Assembly: GCA_031399085.1 (NCBI GenBank)
Contig: JANNOQ010000082.1
Coordinates: 1-64,000 of the forward strand
From: R-RK-3 sp031399085
GTDB taxonomy: Bacteria > Pseudomonadota > Alphaproteobacteria > Rhizobiales > Rhodomicrobiaceae
Direction of reading: 5' to 3'
Length of the DNA: 64,000 nt
Shown here: one piece after another, positions 1 to 9,457 of the stretch
Layout: every line of letters starts with the position of its first letter
How positions within the stretch are numbered: the first letter of the stretch is position 1
Made by a program: the position numbers and the translations under genes
Notes under the pieces: generated by a model
Seen by the model: the letters and a program-made list of their open reading frames with translations, nothing else
Databases searched by the model: none
Told to the model about the DNA's origin: nothing

Positions 1-59
1 TTGTACAAACCCTTATTGCGTTTGCCGTTTCGCAGCATGTCCTGTATCGAGGAACCAAA

Positions 60-764
60 ATGCTCACGCCCAAGCAGAAAGAGCTTCTTCTTTTCATCCA
101 TGAAAGGCTGAAGGAGTCCGGCGTGCCGCCCTCCTATGACGAGATGAAGGAAGCGCTCGATCTGCGCTCGAAATCCGGCATCCACCGGCTGATCACGGCG
201 CTGGAGGAGCGCGGCTTCATCCGGCGGCTGCCGCACCGGGCGCGGGCGCTGGAGATCATCAAATTGCCAGAGGCGATCCAGACCAGCTTCAAAAGCCCGG
301 CGCGAGGCGGCTTCTCGCCCTCGGTCATCGAGGGCAGCCGGCGCCGGGGCTTTAATGAGGACGGCGCCGACTACGCATCCAGCTCGCCGGGCGTGCCGGT
401 CATGGGGCAGATCGCGGCGGGCGTGCCGCGCTCGGCTATCGAGCATCACAGCCACTCAATCAGCGTGCCCGAGGACATTCTTTCGCCGGGTGAGCATTTC
501 GCGCTTGAGGTGAAGGGCGATTCGATGATCGACGCCGGCATTCTCGACGGCGACACCGTCGTCATCAAGAAAACCGACACAGCCGTCAATGGCGACATCG
601 TCGTCGCCCTTGTCGACGATGAGGAAGCAACGCTGAAGCGCTTCCGGCGCAAGGGCCAGTCGATCGCGCTCGAAGCCGCCAACTCGGCTTATGAGACGCG
701 GATTTTCGGTCCCGACCGCATCCGCATTCAGGGCAAGCTCGTCGGATTGCTGCGCCGCTATTGA
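60..764 (+). CDS. lexA: LexA repressor, SOS regulator
   Basis: Transcriptional repressor of the SOS DNA-damage regulon that cleaves itself when RecA is activated. The 234-residue protein has the family layout: an N-terminal winged helix (about residues 1-65, beginning MLTPKQKELLLFI), a linker longer than in E. coli LexA (about 66-110), and a C-terminal S24 peptidase domain. The Ala120-Gly121 cleavage site (IAAGVP), the nucleophile Ser155 (KGDSMID) and the general base Lys193 (ATLKRF) are all present, so the protein should be active. Only 59 bases of upstream sequence are in the window, and no GTTC-N7-GTTC alphaproteobacterial SOS box is visible there. The 3' end overlaps the convergent comEC-like gene by 7 bases. 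Confidence 0.97.
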   Translation: MLTPKQKELLLFIHERLKESGVPPSYDEMKEALDLRSKSGIHRLITALEERGFIRRLPHRARALEIIKLPEAIQTSFKSPARGGFSPSVIEGSRRRGFNEDGADYASSSPGVPVMGQIAAGVPRSAIEHHSHSISVPEDILSPGEHFALEVKGDSMIDAGILDGDTVVIKKTDTAVNGDIVVALVDDEEATLKRFRRKGQSIALEAANSAYETRIFGPDRIRIQGKLVGLLRRY

Positions 765-3010
765 GGCGAACCCTCCTCGCTGTCCGGCTGGACGGCGGAG
801 TCCATATCGGGTGACGCATCGGGTGCGACAGCTGGGATGGTTTCGCGCCGCCGGTATGACTTTGCCCAGGGCCTTCGTCCGCGTTCGCCCGCCGCCGTTT
901 CGACGGCAACGCCGCTCGCGGTGATGCGCAGCGTGTGTGCCCCCTTTTCCTTCAAGTCGCGACTGTCGATGACGATCTCCGGCTGCGAGCAGCCATCTGG
1001 GATCGCGAAATCCGCAATTAGGATCGCGGCCCTCCGGCAATCGTCGGCCAGCGCCGATGGGTGGCTGACATGGCTGACGAGCTTCCCCTTCACCAAGGCG
1101 ATGCAGCTTTGCCCGTCGCATTGGAACGTCTTTGCGCCGCGCGCGGCTTTGACCGCCCGCAAATCGCCATCCGCCTCCATCCAGCGCTCAAGGCTGAAGG
1201 CGGATTTCCGGCTCTCCGCCGTCGCGATCCGGCCGTCGGCGCCGCGAATGGCGACGAGCTTGCCCTCGCGCTCGATCCAGATATCCGGGCGGTTTGCGAA
1301 CGGCGCGACCGCCAGCCCCGCCCCGATCGCCGCCAGCCCCAGCCAGCGCCAGCGTCCGCGCCAGGCAACGACCCAGATGCCGCCAAACACCATCAAAGGC
1401 AACGCGCCGTCCGCAAAGGCGGGCACCGCAATGACCGCGCCGGGCAAGTTCGCCGTGAAGCCCGCCACCGCCAGCATTCCGTCGATGCCTTTGTCCATGG
1501 CCAGCAGCGGCCAGCTTTCCAATCCGAACGGCATGGCGACCAGCGCAACGAGCGCCATCGGCATCACGATGAGCGAAACGAACGGCGTCGCGAGGACGTT
1601 GCCGATGACGGAATAGGTCGCGAGCCGGTGGAAATGATAGGCGGCAAGCGGATCGACCGCGGCGCTCGCCATGACTGTCGTGAGCGCGGCATCGACCATT
1701 ACGAGCAACGGCATGGCAATGACCGCCGGCCAGGCGGCGAACAGGCGGATCGAGGGGCGCGCCTCGTAAAAGGCAATCAGCGCCGCCGTGGCGGCAAAGG
1801 ACATCTGGAAACCCGCATCGTTCAGGCTCTGCGGCATCACGGCCAGGATGAGCAGCGCCGAAAACGCCAGATTGCGCTGGCTGAGCGGCGGCCGGTTGAG
1901 CATGACCGCGATGAAGATGATTGCCACCATGATGTAGGAGCGCACCGCGGTGACGCCCGCGCCTGAAATGGCCAGATAGATGCTCGCGACGAACAGCGCG
2001 CTGATGGCCGCCCAGATCTTGATGGGAAACCGGAGCGCAATGGCTGGAAACAGTGCAAGAAACGCGCGGATCAGCCAGAACATCGTCCCGGCGGTCAGCG
2101 CCATATGCAGACCGGAAATCGAAATCACATGCCAAAGACCGGAATCGCGCAGCTGCTGTTTCGCCGTCTCTGAAATTTGCCCCCCCTCCCCCATGATCAG
2201 CGCCTTGGCGATCGCGCCATTGTCGCCGCTCAGAACCGCGCCCACCCGCGCGGCGATTGTAAGACGCAGCCTTTCGAGCGGCGCCCGCAGCCGCAAATCC
2301 CACGGCATGGGACCCGCGCCGGTGAGCGGCTCGATTTTGCCGGTGACATAGCCGCTGGCGCCAATGCCGGAAAACCAATAATAGCGGCCGAAATCGAAGC
2401 CGCTCGGCAGCGCCGGCTCGGGCGGCGGCATGAGCGTGGCGCGCAGCCGGACGGCCTCCCCCACCTCCGGCGGCGCGGCCTTGGCCCTTGCGCTGATGCG
2501 AATCCGGCGCGGCAACGTCTCGGGCGTCAGCCCCTTCACCGCGATGAGCCGGATCGTCAGCCGTGTGCGCTTTTCCTGCGCCTCGGCGCGCTCGACCCAC
2601 CCCTCCAGTTCGACGAAACGCATGGTGCGCTCCAAGGCCGGCGCGTCGATCCATAGAGCGTGCAGTTTGGCGTTCAGAAAGCCCAGCGCGACCATGAGCA
2701 AGGTGGTGCTGGCGATCAGTCGGAATGCCGTCAGCCGGAAAAACAGCCGCAGCACGATGGCGATTAGTGCAGCGGCGAGCGGCAGCACGACGGGTGGCTC
2801 GGACGGCGCGGCGAGATAAAGCGCGATGCCACAGCCGAGCAGCACCGGCAACCATAAAAACCAGCGGCCGCGCTCCGCGTCGAGCGCCAGCTCAAGCCGC
2901 GTCGCCCAGCCTGTGGCCCCTCCGCCTCGCCGCGTCGCCGTGCGCCGCGTTACCGCGCTCCCCATCGGCGGAGTTCCGGCGACTCCCAAGGCCGCTTCGC
3001 TCATTGCCAT
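758..3010 (-). CDS. ComEC/Rec2-family membrane protein
   Basis: Member of the ComEC/Rec2 family, the inner-membrane channel for DNA uptake in competent bacteria. The 750-residue protein has an N-terminal DUF4131-type region (about 45-220), then a multi-helix competence domain containing the conserved stretch SGLWHVISISGLHMAL near residue 290. Downstream are many membrane segments and a C-terminal soluble tail. The tail retains WIEREGKLVAIRGADGR-like remnants but shows no HxHxDH metal site of the metallo-beta-lactamase domain found in Bacillus ComEC. This shortened form is common in Alphaproteobacteria. Whether the host is transformable cannot be read from here. It converges on lexA, and its 5' end faces gltX. 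The start is taken at ATG 3010; MSEAAL at 3004 is an alternative. Confidence 0.9.
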   Translation of the reverse strand: MAMSEAALGVAGTPPMGSAVTRRTATRRGGGATGWATRLELALDAERGRWFLWLPVLLGCGIALYLAAPSEPPVVLPLAAALIAIVLRLFFRLTAFRLIASTTLLMVALGFLNAKLHALWIDAPALERTMRFVELEGWVERAEAQEKRTRLTIRLIAVKGLTPETLPRRIRISARAKAAPPEVGEAVRLRATLMPPPEPALPSGFDFGRYYWFSGIGASGYVTGKIEPLTGAGPMPWDLRLRAPLERLRLTIAARVGAVLSGDNGAIAKALIMGEGGQISETAKQQLRDSGLWHVISISGLHMALTAGTMFWLIRAFLALFPAIALRFPIKIWAAISALFVASIYLAISGAGVTAVRSYIMVAIIFIAVMLNRPPLSQRNLAFSALLILAVMPQSLNDAGFQMSFAATAALIAFYEARPSIRLFAAWPAVIAMPLLVMVDAALTTVMASAAVDPLAAYHFHRLATYSVIGNVLATPFVSLIVMPMALVALVAMPFGLESWPLLAMDKGIDGMLAVAGFTANLPGAVIAVPAFADGALPLMVFGGIWVVAWRGRWRWLGLAAIGAGLAVAPFANRPDIWIEREGKLVAIRGADGRIATAESRKSAFSLERWMEADGDLRAVKAARGAKTFQCDGQSCIALVKGKLVSHVSHPSALADDCRRAAILIADFAIPDGCSQPEIVIDSRDLKEKGAHTLRITASGVAVETAAGERGRRPWAKSYRRRETIPAVAPDASPDMDSAVQPDSEEGSPQ

Positions 3011-3102
3011 TCGCCAACACCCGCCTTACGCGCACGGCATCCCTATGCTAGACTGGCGGTTATCCTTTCACTCGTCATCGTTGATTTATGGAGCCTTGCC
3101 CC

Positions 3103-4527
3103 ATGCCCGGTAAAGTCGTGACGCGCTTTGCGCCCTCCCCGACAGGGTTTCTACATATAGGCGGCGCACGCACGGCGCTGTTCAACTGGGTCTACGCGAA
3201 GGCGACAGGCGGCGAATTCCTCCTGCGCATCGAAGACACCGACCGCGCCCGCTCGACCGAGCCTGCCATTGCCGCGATTCTGGATGGGCTGAAATGGCTA
3301 GGTCTCGATTGGGACGGCGAGGTCGTCTTCCAATTCGCCCGCGCCGAGCGTCACGCCGAAATCGCCCGCCAGCTGCTCGCCGAGGGCAAGGCCTATCGCT
3401 GCTATGCGTCCCCCGAGGAACTGGACGCCATGCGCGAGCGCGCCAGGGCGGAGGGACGGTCTCCGGTCTATGACGGCCGGTGGCGCGACCGCGATCCGGC
3501 CGAGGCACCCGAAGGCGCGCCCTTTGCCGTGCGTTTCAAGGCCCCGAAGCAGGGCGAAACCGTCGTCGAGGATCAGGTGCAGGGCAAGGTCGTGTTTCCG
3601 AACAAGGATCTCGATGACCTCATCATCCTGCGCAGCGACGGGACGCCGACCTATAATCTGTCCGTCGTGGTCGACGATCACGATATGGGCGTCACCCATA
3701 TCATCCGCGGCGACGACCATTTGACCAATGCGGGCCGCCAGTCGCAAATCTATGCCGCGCTCGGCTGGGACATTCCGGTTTTCGCGCATGTGCCGCTGAT
3801 CCACGGGCCGGACGGGGCGAAAATGTCAAAGCGCCATGGCGCGCTCGGCATCGACGCCTATCGGGCGATGGGCTATCTGCCGGCGGCTATGCTCAACTAT
3901 CTGGCGCGCCTCGGTTGGAGCCACGGCGACGATGAGATTTTCCCGATCGAGAAGATGGTCGAGTGGTTCGGCCTGGACTCGCTCGGCCAATCGCCGTCCC
4001 GCTTCGATTTCGCCAAACTGGAAAATCTGAACGGCCACTACATTCGCGCTTCGAGCGACGCTGACCTTATCGCAGCGCTGCGCGATCTTTCTCCGCATCT
4101 TCCGCAGGAAACGGGCCTTGCCGGCCTGAATGATGCGGATTGGCGCAAGCTGGAACTGGCAATGCCGGGCCTGAAGGAGCGGGCAAAGACCCTTATCGAG
4201 CTGATCGAGGGTGCCCGTTTCCTGTTTGCACAACGACCGATCGAGATCGAGGAAAAAGCCGCAAAGCTGCTGACTAGGGATGCGCGCACGCGCCTCGCCT
4301 CGTTTCACGCTTCGCTCGCGCGCCTCGATGATTGGACTGTTGCGAGGATCGAGGCGGCGGCGAGGGTTCAAGCGGAGGAATTGGGTGTCAAGCTCGGCGA
4401 CCTTGCCCAACCGTTGCGTGCCGCACTGACCGGGAGTAATGTCTCTCCGGGAATTTTCGAGGTGCTGTTCGTGTTGGGTCGGGAGGAAGCTCTTGCCCGC
4501 ATCGAGGATCAGGCGACGCGCGATTAA
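3103..4527 (+). CDS. gltX: Glutamate--tRNA ligase
   Basis: Class I aminoacyl-tRNA synthetase that charges tRNA-Glu (and, in many Alphaproteobacteria, also tRNA-Gln before amidation). The 474-residue protein begins MPGKVVTRFAPSPTG and carries the HIGH-type motif HIGG at about 18-21 and the KMSKR motif (GAKMSKRHGA) near residue 245, followed by the alpha-helical anticodon-binding half. ATG 3103 is preferred over ATG 3088 because a GGAG lies about 9 bases upstream of it. The gene is followed by gltA on the same strand after about 250 bases, the usual alphaproteobacterial pairing. Confidence 0.96.
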   Translation: MPGKVVTRFAPSPTGFLHIGGARTALFNWVYAKATGGEFLLRIEDTDRARSTEPAIAAILDGLKWLGLDWDGEVVFQFARAERHAEIARQLLAEGKAYRCYASPEELDAMRERARAEGRSPVYDGRWRDRDPAEAPEGAPFAVRFKAPKQGETVVEDQVQGKVVFPNKDLDDLIILRSDGTPTYNLSVVVDDHDMGVTHIIRGDDHLTNAGRQSQIYAALGWDIPVFAHVPLIHGPDGAKMSKRHGALGIDAYRAMGYLPAAMLNYLARLGWSHGDDEIFPIEKMVEWFGLDSLGQSPSRFDFAKLENLNGHYIRASSDADLIAALRDLSPHLPQETGLAGLNDADWRKLELAMPGLKERAKTLIELIEGARFLFAQRPIEIEEKAAKLLTRDARTRLASFHASLARLDDWTVARIEAAARVQAEELGVKLGDLAQPLRAALTGSNVSPGIFEVLFVLGREEALARIEDQATRD

Positions 4528-4773
4528 GGCGCAGCTGTGCGTCGCAAAATGCGGCCTGCGCACTGGCCTCGCGCGCGGCATTTCCCGGGCGATTATCTTG
4601 ACGATGTTGGCCGCGCCTCGGCCCTCACGCTCCTTGGCTGCCTTCGGCGTTCGGATGCGGCGCTGAAACCGGCCATTAAATATTGCGTTGCAAAATATAC
4701 ACTATGCGGTGCACCAATTTCCTGACAGTGTACCGCCACGCAGCTAGCGATCCCATGATGTGAGGAGACGAGT

Positions 4774-6108
4774 ATGACCCTCCCGGGTGCGGTCCCGACG
4801 CAGGATCCGGAAAAGCTTGAGCCGACAGGCCAAGCGACATTTACCATCAAAGAAAAGACGATCGAATTGCCGGTTTACTCAGGCTCCTTGGGGCCGGATG
4901 TCGTCGACATTTCCAAATTCTATGCCCAGACCGGGTGCTTCACCTACGACCCTGGCTATACCTCAACCGGGGCTTGCCGCTCCGAAATCACCTTCATTGA
5001 CGGCGACGAGGGCATCCTTCTGCATCGCGGCTACCCGATCGAGCAGCTCGCCGAGCAGGGCAATTTCCTGGAGACCTGCCACCTGCTTCTCTATGGCGAG
5101 TTGCCCAATGAAGAGCAATACGCCGATTTCAAGAACCGCGTGACCTATCACACCATGCTGCATGAGCAGATGAACCGGTTCTATACGGGCTTCCGCCGGG
5201 ACGCGCATCCGATGGCCGTCATGGTCGGCGTGGTCGGGGCGCTGTCGGCATTCTATCACGACTCGACGGATATCAACGATCCCGTGCAGCGCGATATCGC
5301 CGCCATCCGCATGATCGCAAAAATGCCGACGATCGCGGCGATGGCCTATAAATATTCGATCGGCCAGCCCTTCATCTACCCGCGTAACGATCTCGATTAC
5401 GCCTCCAATTTTCTCTATATGAGCTTTGCCGTGCCTTGCGACGAATATCGGGTGAATCCGGTCCTGTCGCGGGCGATGGATCGCATCTTCCTCCTCCATG
5501 CCGATCACGAGCAGAACGCTTCGACCTCCACGGTCCGGCTCGCCTCGTCCTCGGGCGCCAATCCGTTCGCTTGCATCGCGGCGGGCATCGCCTGTCTTTG
5601 GGGGCCCGCGCATGGCGGCGCGAACGAAGCGGCGCTGAAGATGCTGATGGAAATCGGCACGGTGGACCGTATCCCTGAGTTCATCAAAAAAGCCAAGAAT
5701 AAGGATGATCCCTACCGCTTGATGGGCTTTGGCCACCGAGTCTACAAGAATTACGATCCGCGCGCGCGGGTGATGCAGAAGACCTGCCGCGACGTGCTGG
5801 ACATCGTCGGCATCAAGAACGATCCGCTCTTGCAAGTGGCGATGGAGCTTGAGCGCATCGCGCTTGAGGACGATTATTTCGTCGAAAAAAAGCTCTACCC
5901 CAATATCGACTTCTATTCGGGCATCACGCTGAAGGCCCTCGGTTTTCCGACTTCGATGTTTACCGTGCTGTTCGCCATCGCGCGCACGGTCGGCTGGATC
6001 GCGCAATGGAAAGAGATGATCGAAGACCCGGATCAGCGCATCGGCCGTCCACGTCAGCTCTATACTGGGCCCGGCGTTCGAGATTACGTACCCATCAAGC
6101 ACCGGTGA
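4774..6108 (+). CDS. gltA: Citrate synthase
   Basis: Type II (Gram-negative hexameric) citrate synthase that condenses oxaloacetate and acetyl-CoA at the entry of the TCA cycle. The 444-residue length fits. Family landmarks are RSEITFIDGDEGILLHRGYP near the N-terminus, the catalytic-loop region GPAHGGANEAALKML, the signature MGFGHRVYKNYDPRA (catalytic His), and the active-site aspartate in NIDFYSG. The start at ATG 4774 is supported by a GAGGAG about 5 bases upstream. A GC-rich inverted repeat follows the stop codon. Confidence 0.98.
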   Translation: MTLPGAVPTQDPEKLEPTGQATFTIKEKTIELPVYSGSLGPDVVDISKFYAQTGCFTYDPGYTSTGACRSEITFIDGDEGILLHRGYPIEQLAEQGNFLETCHLLLYGELPNEEQYADFKNRVTYHTMLHEQMNRFYTGFRRDAHPMAVMVGVVGALSAFYHDSTDINDPVQRDIAAIRMIAKMPTIAAMAYKYSIGQPFIYPRNDLDYASNFLYMSFAVPCDEYRVNPVLSRAMDRIFLLHADHEQNASTSTVRLASSSGANPFACIAAGIACLWGPAHGGANEAALKMLMEIGTVDRIPEFIKKAKNKDDPYRLMGFGHRVYKNYDPRARVMQKTCRDVLDIVGIKNDPLLQVAMELERIALEDDYFVEKKLYPNIDFYSGITLKALGFPTSMFTVLFAIARTVGWIAQWKEMIEDPDQRIGRPRQLYTGPGVRDYVPIKHR

Positions 6109-6117
6109 TGGGAGCGA

Positions 6118-6144
6118 CGCCCGGGCTCTGACAGCGTCCGGGCG
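6118..6144 (+). terminator. GC-rich hairpin after gltA, possible terminator
   Basis: CGCCCGG (6118-6124) pairs perfectly with CCGGGCG (6138-6144), starting 9 bases after the gltA stop. There is no following T run, so it may be a weak terminator or an mRNA-stabilising hairpin. Confidence 0.35.
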
Positions 6145-6196
6145 GAACTAAATGTTGCTCCACGCATTTGTAGTAAAATGTATGGAGGAACCGGTT

Positions 6197-6466
6197 TTGA
6201 AGATCATCTGTCTTGCGATCACGGCGATGGTGATTGCCGCGCCGGCTTTCGCGCAAACTTCACCATCTGGGCAGGCCGCGCAACCCTCAAAGGATGCGAT
6301 TCCCGAAACGATCGAGAGCAAGCCGGTGCAGTCTTCGCCTCCGTCTTCTTCTGAGAAGAAGCCCGATGGCAACGAAACCGGCTGGGGTGGGCAACAAAAG
6401 ACCGAGGATGAACAGAAGGCTGACCCGAAGCGAAACGAGATGCAAGGTCAGCTTCCGCCTAAATGA
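6197..6466 (+). CDS. Small exported protein of unknown function
   Basis: Short protein (89 residues from the chosen start) with a clear Sec signal peptide: KIICLAITAMVIAAPAFAQ with an AFA-Q cleavage site near residue 19. The mature part is hydrophilic and low in complexity, rich in Ser, Pro, Gln, Glu and Lys (SSEKKPDGNETGWGGQQ), and is probably disordered in the periplasm. TTG 6197 is preferred over ATG 6182 and 6152 because GGAGG lies 8 bases upstream and the signal peptide then starts cleanly with a Lys. It lies between gltA and the convergent lpxB. I do not recognise a family. Confidence 0.6.
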   Translation: MKIICLAITAMVIAAPAFAQTSPSGQAAQPSKDAIPETIESKPVQSSPPSSSEKKPDGNETGWGGQQKTEDEQKADPKRNEMQGQLPPK

Positions 6467-6484
6467 AGTTTAGGACTTCGGAAT

Positions 6485-7684
6485 TTAGCGCGGCACCGAA
6501 AGCCGCTTCTTAATGCCCTGCTCGATTACCGCCATCGCCGTTTCCGCTGCGCGCTCGCTGGGTGTAGCCCCCTCGAGAAGCATGTTGCTCGCGATACGGT
6601 CGAGCCCGCCGAGCTGACTGCGCCGCTCTGGCGTGTCGCCCATGAGCGGCAAAAGGGCGGCGGCTAGCATGTCGGGCCTACAGTCCTCCTGCACAAATTC
6701 TGGAAATATTTTCTCGCCGATCACCAAATTGGCTAGGACGATCGATGGCACTTTGACCAGGAAGCGCAAGCCCGCCGCAAGCCCGTCTACTCGATAAGCG
6801 ACAACCATCGGAACGCCCGCCATTCCAAGCTCTAACGTCACCGTCCCCGATGCGGCGAGCGCGGCGTGAGCCAGCCGGAAAGCTTTGAATTTATCGGTCT
6901 CCCCGGCAACGATATGCGGCAGCATGGGCCAGCTCGCCAATCCCTGCTCGATCAGCGGCCGGACCGAGGCAACCGCCGGAATGATGACCTCCATCGGCCC
7001 GGTTTGTTCAGTGAGCAGCCTGACCGTTTCGCCGAAGGGCTGCATAAGACGGCGCACTTCGGTCGAGCGGCTTCCGGGAAGCACCAGCAAAACCGGCTTG
7101 GCCGGATCGAGTGCGAGCCTTTGCGCTAGCTCACCGGTGTCCAACCCCTTGATCCAATCCAGCTTTTCGATCATCGGATGGCCGACATAGCTGCAAGGCG
7201 GCCCACCGAGCTGCTTATGCGCCTCCGGCTCGAACGGCAAAATCGCCATGAGGTGGTCGACGTAAGGCCGCATTTTGCGCGCGCGCCCCGGCCGCCAGGC
7301 CCAGACGGTGGGCGACACATAGCCGATGATCGGCACCAGGGGTTTGCGCTTGCGGATGCGCTTGGCGATCGGATGGGTGAATTCAGGGCTGTCGATAATG
7401 ATGACGCCGTCCGGATCGGCCGCAAGTCCGGCAGCGACCGCTTGATAGACGCGGCGCACCAACTTCGGCAAACGGGCAAGGATCGCAAGCGGCCCCATCA
7501 CCGCCACGTCGGCCAGCGGAAAGATCGAGTGCAGCCCCTCGGCCTCCATGGTCTCGCCGCCGACGCCGGAGAAAAGCATCGGCGTATCGGATTTCGCCTT
7601 CAGCGCGGCCATCAGCTTGCCCCCGAGCTGATCGCCGGAATGCTCCCCCGCGACGATGAAGATGCGGCGCGCTCTGGGCTTCAA
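6485..7684 (-). CDS. lpxB: Lipid-A-disaccharide synthase LpxB
   Basis: GT19 glycosyltransferase that joins UDP-2,3-diacylglucosamine and lipid X into the tetraacyl lipid A disaccharide at the inner membrane. The N-terminal IFIVAGEHSGDQLGGKLMAAL, the block VWAWRPGRARKMRPYVDHLMAILPFEP and VLLVLPGSRSTEVRRL are characteristic. The reading frame opens upstream with a TTG at 7705. A second TTG at 7684 (LKPRARRIF) has an AGGGGAG sequence six bases before it and gives a start close to the family's usual N-terminus, so I choose it; no suitable ATG exists. It is the last gene of the bamA-lpx run, directly after lpxI (52-base gap). Confidence 0.95.
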   Translation of the reverse strand: MKPRARRIFIVAGEHSGDQLGGKLMAALKAKSDTPMLFSGVGGETMEAEGLHSIFPLADVAVMGPLAILARLPKLVRRVYQAVAAGLAADPDGVIIIDSPEFTHPIAKRIRKRKPLVPIIGYVSPTVWAWRPGRARKMRPYVDHLMAILPFEPEAHKQLGGPPCSYVGHPMIEKLDWIKGLDTGELAQRLALDPAKPVLLVLPGSRSTEVRRLMQPFGETVRLLTEQTGPMEVIIPAVASVRPLIEQGLASWPMLPHIVAGETDKFKAFRLAHAALAASGTVTLELGMAGVPMVVAYRVDGLAAGLRFLVKVPSIVLANLVIGEKIFPEFVQEDCRPDMLAAALLPLMGDTPERRSQLGGLDRIASNMLLEGATPSERAAETAMAVIEQGIKKRLSVPR

Positions 7685-7736
7685 ACGGGTCTCCCCTGGG
7701 ACCAAGACTGAACAATTGGCTATCGACGGCAGGTGC

Positions 7737-8582
7737 CTACGCCCTCAAGTCGGTGCCGGTCACGAACAGCCCGTGGCTATCCGCCAGGCTCACCATCTCT
7801 GCCTGATCCGCGATCATAACCCGTCCGCTCACAACCGCAATCCCAGCAAGGCCGGCGGCCGCGGCAAATTCGACGGTGCGAGGCCCGATCGCCGGCATGT
7901 CGACGCGTAGTTCCTGGCCGGGCTTGGGCGCCTTGACGAGAACGCCCGCGCGCTTTCGCCTGCCCCATTGACGCAAAGCCGCGCAGCGCTTGAGCATCTC
8001 ATCTGTGCCCTCGGCCGCTTCCACCGCAAGGACATGGCCGTGTGCCACGACTGCCGCCTGGCCGACATCGAAAGGCCCGAGCGCGTTCAAAAGCGCAAGC
8101 CCCTTGTCGATGTCGCGCCGATCCTCCGCCTCGGGAGAAAAGGCGCCGCAGCTGCCCTTCGGCGCCAGCAGCACGGGGGCGATTTCATGCGCGCCGCGCA
8201 CGGTAAACCCTTGCGCTTCAAAAAACCGCACAACCCGCGTCAGCAAGGTATCGTCGCCGCCGCGCGTCAGGCTGAGAATGGTCGGCAAATGCCGGATGAG
8301 GCCGAAATCGACGCGGCTTCTCCACAAATCCGGCCGGCGCAGGCTGCCGACGATCACGATTTCCCGGCAATTGGCCTCGCGGAACGCCGCGATCAGGCCG
8401 CCAACCTCGCCAATGCGCACCCAGCGATGCGGGAAGCGCGACAATTCGGCGTTCCCCTGGCCGCGAAGCGCAACGACTTGAATCTCGATCCCTTGAGCGA
8501 GCGCTGCTTCGCAGACGGCAATTGGAATCGAGCCGCCCGCCGCCAGGACGCCGAGCCGCGATGGAAGCGGGCTAGATGGCAT
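7737..8582 (-). CDS. lpxI: UDP-2,3-diacylglucosamine pyrophosphatase LpxI
   Basis: DUF1009-family enzyme that hydrolyses UDP-2,3-diacylglucosamine to lipid X and UMP, replacing the unrelated LpxH in most Alphaproteobacteria. The 281-residue protein starts RLGVLAAGGSIPIAVCEAA and contains the family block RDIDKGLALLNALGPFDVGQAAVV with VLAVEAAEGTDEM, then VLVKAPKPGQELRVDMPAIGP. It sits between lpxA and lpxB, exactly where its substrate is made and its product used. Confidence 0.95.
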   Translation of the reverse strand: MPSSPLPSRLGVLAAGGSIPIAVCEAALAQGIEIQVVALRGQGNAELSRFPHRWVRIGEVGGLIAAFREANCREIVIVGSLRRPDLWRSRVDFGLIRHLPTILSLTRGGDDTLLTRVVRFFEAQGFTVRGAHEIAPVLLAPKGSCGAFSPEAEDRRDIDKGLALLNALGPFDVGQAAVVAHGHVLAVEAAEGTDEMLKRCAALRQWGRRKRAGVLVKAPKPGQELRVDMPAIGPRTVEFAAAAGLAGIAVVSGRVMIADQAEMVSLADSHGLFVTGTDLRA

Positions 8583-8614
8583 GCATGCCTCTCATCAGTC
8601 CCGGCTTTCTCGGA

Positions 8615-9457
8615 TCAGCTCCCGTTGTTGCGCGGCACGCAAAGTGATCGGCTCGATGAGGCCTTGACGAATTGCACCACGCGCTGGACATGCGGTTCAT
8701 CGCTGAACATTTTTTCAACGTCGTCCAACCTTTCAAGCAGCGTGCCTTCGGTGGCGAACATCATGCGGTAGGCCTTGCGCAGGCCGTGAATCTGCTCGCG
8801 GTCGAAATTGCGCCGCTTGAGGCCGACAATGTTCAACCCGGCCAAATAAGCACGGTTGCCGATCGCCATGCCGAAGGGGATCACATCGTTCTCGACGCCC
8901 GACATGCCGCCGATAAAGGCGTAGGCGCCAATGCGCACGAATTGATGCACCGCCGACAGCCCGCCGATCGAGGCGAAATCCTCGATCACGCAATGGCCGC
9001 CCAGCGTGGCGTTGTTCACCAGCAGCACATTGTTACCGATCTGGCAGTCATGCGCCACATGCGCGCCGGTCAGGAACAGGCCGTTATCGCCGATTTTGGT
9101 AATCAGCCCGCCCTGCTCCGTGCCTGGGTTCATCGTCACATATTCGCGGATGACATTATTTGCGCCGATGATCAGGCGGCTGTCCTCTCCGCGAAATTTG
9201 CGGTCCTGCGGCGCTTGGCCGAGGGAGGCGAAGGGGAATATCTGCGTACCCTCGCCGATCTCGGTCTTGCCGGCGATAACGACATGCGAGTCGACCCGCA
9301 CATTATCGTGCAGTACCACCTCGTGACCAATCACGGAGAACGGGCCGACTTGAACATTCGCCCCGACCTTGGCACCCGGCTCGACGATCGCCGCTGGGTG
9401 GATTTTTGCGCCGTCGCCCGATTTTGCGTCCTTAGTGAAAGATTGGGTATGCGCCAT
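8615..9457 (-). CDS. lpxA: Acyl-ACP--UDP-N-acetylglucosamine O-acyltransferase LpxA
   Basis: First enzyme of lipid A synthesis, which transfers 3-hydroxyacyl from ACP to the 3-OH of UDP-GlcNAc. The 280-residue protein has a left-handed parallel beta-helix of hexapeptide repeats (IHPAAIVEPGAKVGANVQVGPF onwards). The family's catalytic His region is visible (FLTGAHVAHDCQIGNNV), and an alpha-helical C-terminal part follows (GLKRRNFDREQIHGLRKAYR). The start overlaps the fabZ stop by one base (TGATG), which suggests translational coupling. Confidence 0.96.
   Translation of the reverse strand: MAHTQSFTKDAKSGDGAKIHPAAIVEPGAKVGANVQVGPFSVIGHEVVLHDNVRVDSHVVIAGKTEIGEGTQIFPFASLGQAPQDRKFRGEDSRLIIGANNVIREYVTMNPGTEQGGLITKIGDNGLFLTGAHVAHDCQIGNNVLLVNNATLGGHCVIEDFASIGGLSAVHQFVRIGAYAFIGGMSGVENDVIPFGMAIGNRAYLAGLNIVGLKRRNFDREQIHGLRKAYRMMFATEGTLLERLDDVEKMFSDEPHVQRVVQFVKASSSRSLCVPRNNGS

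Noticed and set aside
1..59. Search for an SOS box (GTTC-N7-GTTC) upstream of lexA
   Set aside because: Not found in the 59 bases present; it may lie before the window.
1188..2855. A 555-codon minus-strand frame within the comEC-like gene
   Set aside because: Same-strand frame-shifted shadow, Arg/Ala/Gly-rich, while the comEC frame shows clear family motifs.
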